Positions 57,765-64,000 of a stretch of DNA of 64,000 bases are shown in pieces (positions within the stretch are counted from its first letter, which is position 1; each line of letters begins with the position of its first letter). Under the pieces are notes generated by a model. The model was given only the letters and a program-made list of their open reading frames with translations, was not told where the DNA came from and ran no database searches. Origin of the DNA: Pontederia crassipes. Its lineage: Eukaryota > Streptophyta > Magnoliopsida > Commelinales > Pontederiaceae. Both the position numbers and the translations under genes were made by a program. The stretch lies in contig CM060193.1 in NCBI GenBank assembly GCA_030549335.1, positions 59,115,146-59,179,145 of the forward strand, in the 5' to 3' direction.

Positions 57765-60700
57765 TCAAGCACGACGTTTGCTTAAACGCCAGGAATTTGG
57801 TTCATGGTATCTATCATAGAGTGGTTCAATACGCTCTTGTCGCTTTCTTTTGCTCATCTTTGTTGGATCTGCAGACTTGTAGAATCTAGGAGCCAACTCT
57901 GCCAACCATTTGGGATCAATTGCCGTAGCCTCTCTCATATACTCCTTCCTTGTCATGACCAACTCATGATAAATAACCCAGTCCGGTTGCCTCTGAAATA
58001 GAGCACTGCTTGGGTGAATGTACACCGGCTGGTTCTGGACTAATGTTCTGTAGCCCCCCTCCTCTTGGGGATCCTTCCTCGCCGCATGGAAAAAGAAGCC
58101 AGCAGTAATTGCTTTCCTTATCTTTGTCAAGTTTCTTCCAGCAGATACCACATCCAGCTTATGCTTGTCCATAATCGAGAGAAGCTGCTTTCTAACATCC
58201 TGCGCTCTTCCAAGTGAACGTGCCTGAACAAAATTCTCACAACACCATGGTCTAGAGAAGTTTTTAGCCTTCCAAGCCTCGTACACTGCAAGTAGGGTTA
58301 GATGGTCACCTTCTGGCTGAAAGAAACTTGCTCTCTTTTGATCTGCTTGAGCTTGCTTTTCGTTTGGCCTATGGAAGATATTCCCCGCCTGGATCATTGC
58401 AATAATAGTCAAAATCTCATCGCTGCATCCAAGGTCCACACTGGCCAGAAGCATTTTCGACAACGGAGGTTCAATGGGAAACTCAGCCATTCTCCTACCC
58501 AACTTGGTTAGAAGCCCTTCCTCATCTAAAGCTCCAAGGCTATATAACTGTTCCATGGCAGAAATGAGGGCTTGTTGGGAAGGAGGGTCCATGAAATCAA
58601 AGGACAAAAGGTCATTTATGCCCATAGCCTTCATTGTAAGTGTTGTCAGCCCAAGGTTAGTTCTCTGAATTTCTGGAATTGTGGTTGGAGACATTTCATT
58701 GCGATAAGCACTCTCTGTATAAAGACGAAAACACTTCCCAGGCCCAGTACGCCCAGCACGACCAGCTCGCTGCTTTGCCGATGCCTGTGAGATGGGAGTG
58801 ATAACTAGTGACTCAAGGCCTTGTTTTGGATTGTAGACACTTTGCTTTGCGAAACCCGGATCAATGACATAATATACTCCATCAATTGTTAAAGAAGCCT
58901 CTGCAATATTTGTAGCCACAACAACTTTCCTCTTCCCAGGAGGAGCAGGGTCAAAGATCCTTGACTGCATTTCACTAGGAAGGGCACTGTAGACCGGCAA
59001 GACAATCAGTTCTGGCACATTCTTCCCTAATCCTTTCATTCTCTCATAAAGAGACTCACAAGCAAAATCAATCTCCTCCCGTCCAGTGAGAAATAGAAGA
59101 ATGTCTCCTTCAGGTTCAGTCACATGGATCGTTAAAACAGTGATCAATGCTGCATCGAGGTAATCAGTTTCTGGCTGTTTGGTGTAGTATATCTCCACCG
59201 GAAATGTTCTGCCCGGAATCGTGAAGATACTACAGTCAAAGAAATATCCTGAAAACTTCTCTGCATCCAGTGTCGCAGAAGTGACTATCAGCCGCATATC
59301 TGGTCTACGCCTCAAAAGCTGCTTCAGCAATCCAAACAGAACATCAGTGTTGACGGTCCTTTCATGAGCTTCATCCAACATAACTACGGAATACTGCGAT
59401 AATTTTTCGTCCACCAAAATCTCTCTTAAGAGCATTCCATCTGTCATGTACTTGATAACTGTTTCTGGACCTGTGCAGTCCTCAAATCTAATGGCATAAC
59501 CAACTTCCTCCCCCAAACGACACCCAAACTCTTCGGCTACCCTCTTTGCAACTGACATGGCTGCCACCCTACGAGGCTGTGTGCATCCTATCTTTCCATT
59601 TGTGGTGTATCCTGCCTCCGCCAAATACTGAGTCACTTGTGTCGTCTTCCCTGAACCTGTCTCACCAATAACAACCAAGACCTGATTATCATGCACGGCC
59701 TGAATAAGTTCCTTCTTTAGTTTATATATAGGAAGACTCTGTCTTTGCTCCTGAATCGATAGCTTAGACCTTTGGCCAAAAGTTATAGGCTTTCCATCAG
59801 CATCTTTTTTCCATTCAGGAAATGTATCATATGCTGACAACCTTACACCCTTCAGTTCCTGTGCAAGATGCCTGTCACCTGTCTCCGGCATTGGATCTTC
59901 CCAAGGACGGTTAAGATCCTTGGGAATTGAGTCTAGCATTGTCCGCTGCTGCTGTTCTCGGACCTCTTTCCTTTCCTTAATCAGAGCTGATTGGATAGCT
60001 GCTGCCCTGCTTAAGGAACCCTCTGGATTCTTGGAAATTTTAAGAGGTGACATATCAATGGAGAATCTGCTCTGCCCTTGCAAGAATGCAGGCTTCTCCT
60101 CATTAAGCTCAACCTCAAGCTCCTCCTCGGCTCCCTCTTCCTGGTACAGCATGCCATCTCCATCCTCATCAAACATCGGGTAATCCCGGACATCCAGCAC
60201 TCCAGCAGCAATCAGCTGCTTGGCCTCCCACCTCTCTGGTGAGCTCATCCTTTTCAATGGCCTTCTTGAGACACTCTCGTCTTCCTCTACTACTGCAATC
60301 CCCGAAAGACCGATCCTAGTAGTTTGCTTGCCATTCCTGCTGATAGGATTTGCCCTGACTGCCTCTTCCTCAGGTTTCTTGGTCGGCAGCATGTCCCTGC
60401 CAGTCTTCTGATCCACATCCTTCATGTTTAAGCTTAGCTTCCGCCCGGACAAGGAAACCACCTTAACATAAACCTCCTGGTCAGGTTTCACCATGTCTTT
60501 CGCACTGGCAACTCTCCGAGTTGCAAGCTGGGAAACATGGACCAGGCCCTCTTTGCCCCTAAAGTCCACCAGCTGGACAAAGCACCCAGCATCCGCGACT
60601 CGTGAAACCAGCCCCTTATAGACCTTGTAGAGCTCGGGTTCATCAGAAAAGCTCTTCCTGCCGGAGCTCGACTTTCTTCTATCATCATAACCGTGAGCAT

Positions 60701-61283
60701 CATCATTACTACCATCTTCCTCCGTAGAATCACCATATCTGTCCTTTCTCCGACGCCTTCCACCGTATCTGTGTCGATCTCTATCTCTGTCTCTTTCTCT
60801 ATCCCTCGTCCTGTCTCTATTTATGTCCATGCCTCCGTCTCTATGGCCATGCCAACCGTCTCTGTCACCTCCCCGGCGGTGGTGGTGATCCAGATCCAGG
60901 TCCCGGTCATGCACGCGCTCGATGTCGAGGTGGAGCTGTTTGACGCGATCAAGGTCGTCGGGACGGGAGAGAGCTGGAAAGGCGGAGGCTTTCTGCTGGG
61001 GGTCGACCGACGTGGAAGCTCCCTTGGCTTTGGAAGAGGGTTTGGGCGGCAGGATGGCGTGGATGATGGTGAGGAGGGTGCGGACTAAGTAGTCCGGGAA
61101 CCGCGCGCCGTTGGCCTTCAGCTTGCGATCAAAGTCCTCGACGGTGGGGGAGCGGCTGCCGAGCGCGGTGATGAACTCGGCGAGGACCTTGTCGCCGCAG
61201 GCGATGTGGGACTCGAGCTCCGTGCGCACCTTGTAGACCAGAGACAGGTACTCGAGATTCTTCAGCCCGTCCACCGGCGCCAT
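57765..61283 (-). CDS. DEAH-box pre-mRNA-splicing helicase, PRP22/DHX8 type
   Basis: It encodes 1172 residues without an intron. The chosen start [15 protein letters not shown] matches the family's N-terminus; the frame extends 15 codons further, but its first codon there is GTG. An N-terminal helical region is followed by an Arg/Asp-rich stretch (residues ~125-190), then an S1 RNA-binding domain (~219-291, [20 protein letters not shown]). The helicase core has GETGSGKT (~538-545), DEAH (~637-640), SAT (~668-670) and [12 protein letters not shown] (~835-846). HA2 and OB-fold domains follow. The S1 domain before the core marks PRP22/DHX8, close to Arabidopsis DEAH5 (about 1168 residues). Such enzymes use ATP to release spliced mRNA from the spliceosome, and sit in the nucleus. 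All motifs are intact. The 5' third is visibly more GC-rich than the 3' part. It is the best-supported gene here. Confidence 0.97.
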   Translation of the reverse strand: MAPVDGLKNLEYLSLVYKVRTELESHIACGDKVLAEFITALGSRSPTVEDFDRKLKANGARFPDYLVRTLLTIIHAILPPKPSSKAKGASTSVDPQQKASAFPALSRPDDLDRVKQLHLDIERVHDRDLDLDHHHRRGGDRDGWHGHRDGGMDINRDRTRDRERDRDRDRHRYGGRRRRKDRYGDSTEEDGSNDDAHGYDDRRKSSSGRKSFSDEPELYKVYKGLVSRVADAGCFVQLVDFRGKEGLVHVSQLATRRVASAKDMVKPDQEVYVKVVSLSGRKLSLNMKDVDQKTGRDMLPTKKPEEEAVRANPISRNGKQTTRIGLSGIAVVEEDESVSRRPLKRMSSPERWEAKQLIAAGVLDVRDYPMFDEDGDGMLYQEEGAEEELEVELNEEKPAFLQGQSRFSIDMSPLKISKNPEGSLSRAAAIQSALIKERKEVREQQQRTMLDSIPKDLNRPWEDPMPETGDRHLAQELKGVRLSAYDTFPEWKKDADGKPITFGQRSKLSIQEQRQSLPIYKLKKELIQAVHDNQVLVVIGETGSGKTTQVTQYLAEAGYTTNGKIGCTQPRRVAAMSVAKRVAEEFGCRLGEEVGYAIRFEDCTGPETVIKYMTDGMLLREILVDEKLSQYSVVMLDEAHERTVNTDVLFGLLKQLLRRRPDMRLIVTSATLDAEKFSGYFFDCSIFTIPGRTFPVEIYYTKQPETDYLDAALITVLTIHVTEPEGDILLFLTGREEIDFACESLYERMKGLGKNVPELIVLPVYSALPSEMQSRIFDPAPPGKRKVVVATNIAEASLTIDGVYYVIDPGFAKQSVYNPKQGLESLVITPISQASAKQRAGRAGRTGPGKCFRLYTESAYRNEMSPTTIPEIQRTNLGLTTLTMKAMGINDLLSFDFMDPPSQQALISAMEQLYSLGALDEEGLLTKLGRRMAEFPIEPPLSKMLLASVDLGCSDEILTIIAMIQAGNIFHRPNEKQAQADQKRASFFQPEGDHLTLLAVYEAWKAKNFSRPWCCENFVQARSLGRAQDVRKQLLSIMDKHKLDVVSAGRNLTKIRKAITAGFFFHAARKDPQEEGGYRTLVQNQPVYIHPSSALFQRQPDWVIYHELVMTRKEYMREATAIDPKWLAELAPRFYKSADPTKMSKRKRQERIEPLYDRYHEPNSWRLSKRRA

Positions 61284-61680
61284 CGCGGAACGAGGAGAAA
61301 GAAGGGAACCTCTGAGTTCTTGGGACACGAGAAGCCAATGAAGAATACGGGCTGCGCGTCACCCGGCAACGATATATATATTAGTAATTAAATATATATT
61401 TCCGATTAGGATTAGGAATAGAATTGTTTTGATTATTAGTAACTAAATATATATTTCCGATTAGGATTAGGAATAGAATTGTTTTGATTATTAGTAATTA
61501 ATTAATATTAGTAATTAAATATTTTTTTGTTGGCGAACTTTAAGAGGATTCTTTTGATTATTAGTAATTAAATAATTAATTAACATTAGTAATTAAATAT
61601 TTTTTTGTTGGCGAACTTTAAGAGGATTCTTTTGATTATTAGTAATTAAATAATATTTCCGATCCTAAAATTCTTATATA
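61284..61680. repeat. Helicase upstream region with two tandem-repeat families
   Basis: After about 90 bp of leader-like sequence, a unit of about 56 bp (aaatatatatttccgattag, then aggaatagaattgttttgat) occurs twice. Then a unit of about 78 bp (tttttttgttggcgaacttt, then aagaggattcttttgatt) also occurs twice, all joined by ttagtaattaa. The promoter of the helicase must lie in or before these repeats. Confidence 0.85.
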
Positions 61681-62618
61681 AGATAATATATATACAAATA
61701 ATTGGTTATAAGATAATCAAAATAAAAGAAGATTAAATTTGAAAATCAATCTAATTTGATTATAAGCAGGGATTATTAATATTTAAATAACAATCCAAAG
61801 CCTAATTTTTATATAAGGTAATATAATATATATACATATCTGATTTGAATTTTTCAGAAAATATAAACTATCTTATAATAATTTATTATATAAGTTAATA
61901 AAAATAAAAGAAGATTGCGTTCAAAGACAAATCTAATTTGGTTCCAAGTAGGTTTTCTTTGGCAAATTTAATTTGATTAGGAGTAGGGTCTTTTTTTATT
62001 AAACAAAGAAATATATTGTTTTTTCATTTATATTATAACAAGATTTTATAAAAATTATTTGATATTTGATTAATATTTATGATATATGTAGTGTTAAAAA
62101 ATATAAAATTAATGATATTACTTTTATCCAAATTGGTTAGCATATCAAATTTAACATGATATCAGAGCAGGTCAAGGATTCAAACCTCTTCTTATTAAAA
62201 AAAAGTAATTTTCTCCATTAGTTGTCCATGTGTTGAGCTTGGACTAAATCAAAAAGTTATCAATAGTTCACACCCACACGTAAGGAGGAGTATTAAGAAT
62301 ATAAAATTTTCTCTTCCCAACGGTTTAAACTTTTAGGAAAATTAATTAGCGCATCAAATTTAACATTGTGCTAAAATTCGTACGATGCACGGACGTTACG
62401 AAAAATTAATTTTTATATAATTATAAATTTATGAATTTTTAGCAACTATTAAGATTACATTTTAGAAATTTAAAAAAGATACACGACTTTGATAAAAAAA
62501 TTATCAGTTGTACTATTTTGAAAAAAAGTATTAACTCGATATAAAAAATAAATTACATCATTCAAATCATTTTACAAAAGAAAATTTAAAGCATGATGGA
62601 ACTCCACTTTTTTATCAT
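61681..62618. other. AT-rich DNA with a retroelement-like relic
   Basis: No gene was found. Near 62155-62200, gatatcagagcaggtcaagg and attcaaacctc look like a decayed primer-site or tRNA-like region of a retroelement, but no LTRs were recognised. Confidence 0.45.
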
Positions 62619-62627
62619 AATTTATAG

Positions 62628-63925
62628 GGTTTTTATTTCGCTGGCCCCTGAAATATGAACTTTTTCCACGTCTACTCATGACTTTTGAATATTTCGCTGA
62701 CCCTGAACGATATTGCCTTTTCCACTTAAGTCCATCTATCAACCTCTATTAACTTTCTCATTAATTTTTATTTTTTATTTATGAAATGACCAAACTACCC
62801 TTCCCTCATGTAGTCTAATATTATAAAATATAAAATAAAATATTATAAAAAAAGTGTGCTTCATCTGCGATCTCTCGTCCCAAATCCTATTGACGTCCCT
62901 GATGTCGAAGTCATCCACCACACCCCATCTCGTCCATGATACCGAACCTCTCCAGCCGCATTGGTGACGGCGACGACGGTGGAGGAGGAGGGGGATGAGG
63001 AGGCGAAGGGGGAGGAGAGAAGCGGGTTGGCAGCGGAGGAGAAGCTAGGGGAGGAGCAAGGAGGGAGGACAGATCAAAGGAGCAGTTCACGTTAGGAGAG
63101 ACGAGGATGGCGAGGGAAGAGGAGACGAGTGAGGAAGGGAAATGGAGGCGGTAGGAACCAGCAAAGGAGGACCAGTGGAAACCAAGGAGGAAGACGACGA
63201 CGATCGTGAGGGCGAAGGCGGCGAGCGGAGCTCGATGGAGCTCTGCGCAGTCGCCTAAATTCTTCATTTTGCCCCTTCGGCGGCATCTCCGCTCGTCCAA
63301 AGAGGCGCAAGCAAGAAGCCGACGAAGTTAACGGTGTTCATTGTTTTGTCTCCTTCCTGTTGCATTTCGACATCGGCCAGGTTACTCGGATCCGATGGGC
63401 TGGACGACGAGATTGCGATGGAGGGAGATGCTGGCGATGAAATCGTAGAGGGGGGCATCCCCCCTCCCCCGTGACCTACGACCTCGCCGCCGGCGACGAG
63501 ATCGCGGGGGGGGGGGGGGGGGGGGGGGGGGACACCCCCACTTTGCGATCTTGTCATCGGCGACAAGATCGCGGGGTCGTAGGGCCCCCTCTGCCTCGCA
63601 ATCTCATCGTCGACGGGAGGGGGCGCCCCCCATCCCATCGCTGGAGAGGGGGCGACGCCCCCTTGCGTGTCGGAGAAATAAAATTTTTTATTTTTATAAT
63701 ATATTATTTTATATTTTAACAAACAAAAGGCGATATGACTTGATTAGAACTATGTGAGGGCAGATTGGTCATTTCATAAATAAAAATTAATAGAAAAGTT
63801 GATAGAGGTTGACGGATGGACTAAAGTGGAAAAGACGATATATAGTTCCAGGGTCAACAGAATATTCGAAAGTTGTGGGTAGACAAGGAAAAAGTTCATA
63901 GTTCATGGGGTCAGTGAAAAAACCC
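62628..63925. mobile_element. MULE-like element with roughly 180-bp TIRs
   Basis: The left end gggtttttatttcgctgg, followed by tgaactttttccacgtctac and ttttccacttaagtccatc, recurs inverted at 63740-63925. The 9-bp flanks are taatttata (62619-62627) and taacttata (63926-63934), one mismatch. The interior (62900-63680) is GC-rich with minus-strand frames such as 62911-63300, where ALTIVVVFLLGFHWSSFAGS resembles a membrane segment. This could be captured gene sequence but no family was recognised. A 26-G tract lies at 63506-63531. No transposase is present. Confidence 0.88.
63506..63531. repeat. Uninterrupted run of 26 G
   Basis: A single homopolymer G tract in the GC-rich core of the MULE-like element. 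It could form G-quadruplexes and is prone to length error in sequencing and replication. Confidence 0.85.
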
Positions 63926-64000
63926 TAACTTATATATATGTACAAAATAATTACTATTTAATATTTGACAAATTTTCTACAATAAAAGTTTGTTATATAA

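Noticed and set aside
61284-61328. N-terminal extension of the helicase (15 codons)
   Set aside because: The upstream start is GTG, and family N-termini fit the ATG at 61283.
62150-62210. Possible tRNA gene (attcaaacctc near a gatatcagagc)
   Set aside because: No cloverleaf could be drawn; it looks like a retroelement relic.

Overview
The window is nuclear DNA of a flowering plant, most likely a monocot. Signs of this are nested plant transposons of nearly every class, a very GC-rich GXM coding region, and a long gene whose 5' end is much more GC-rich than its 3' end. No species is claimed. Only two genes look intact: a DUF579 glucuronoxylan methyltransferase (GXM, 29421-30281, +) and an intronless DEAH-box splicing helicase of the PRP22/DHX8 type (57765-61283, -). 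Almost everything else is transposons or decayed gene copies.

Layout. 1-3876: end of a Ty3 chromovirus (integrase C-terminus, chromodomain, 3' LTR) with an RTE LINE inside the LTR. 4150-21397 and 24130-46205: two direct copies of one ancestral block, here called A and B. In order, the block holds AT-rich DNA, the GXM gene, an H4-like reading frame on the minus strand and a SpoU-type RNA methyltransferase gene on the minus strand. In A the GXM copy is shredded by a hAT element, a SINE, an LTR-like insert and a CACTA element that carries a piece of a NGATHA-type B3 gene; A also has a solo LTR and several short LINE-tailed insertions. In B the GXM copy is intact, but the rest is broken by a deleted chromovirus, another LTR piece and an L1 LINE that itself holds a hAT element. 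Because each copy shows the empty site for insertions in the other, many insertions can be delimited to the base with target-site duplications (TSDs). The spacer between the blocks (22055-23993) is a TIR element with organelle-like DNA and a LINE in it.

47400-57700 is repeat territory: an LTR with hypervariable motif arrays, hAT MITE ends, a complete but non-coding Copia-like element (51378-56059, TSD tcctt) and a broken Helitron transposase. The DEAH helicase follows, then AT-rich tandem repeats and a MULE-like element with long TIRs (62628-63925).

The most unusual signals are arrays of short palindromic GC motifs inside several LTRs, different in each LTR; a perfect 96-bp inverted repeat in block B that block A lacks; a gene-carrying CACTA element; a divergent open H4-like frame; and a small inversion between the paralogous blocks. 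All assignments come from reading the sequence and remembered family motifs; no database search was run.
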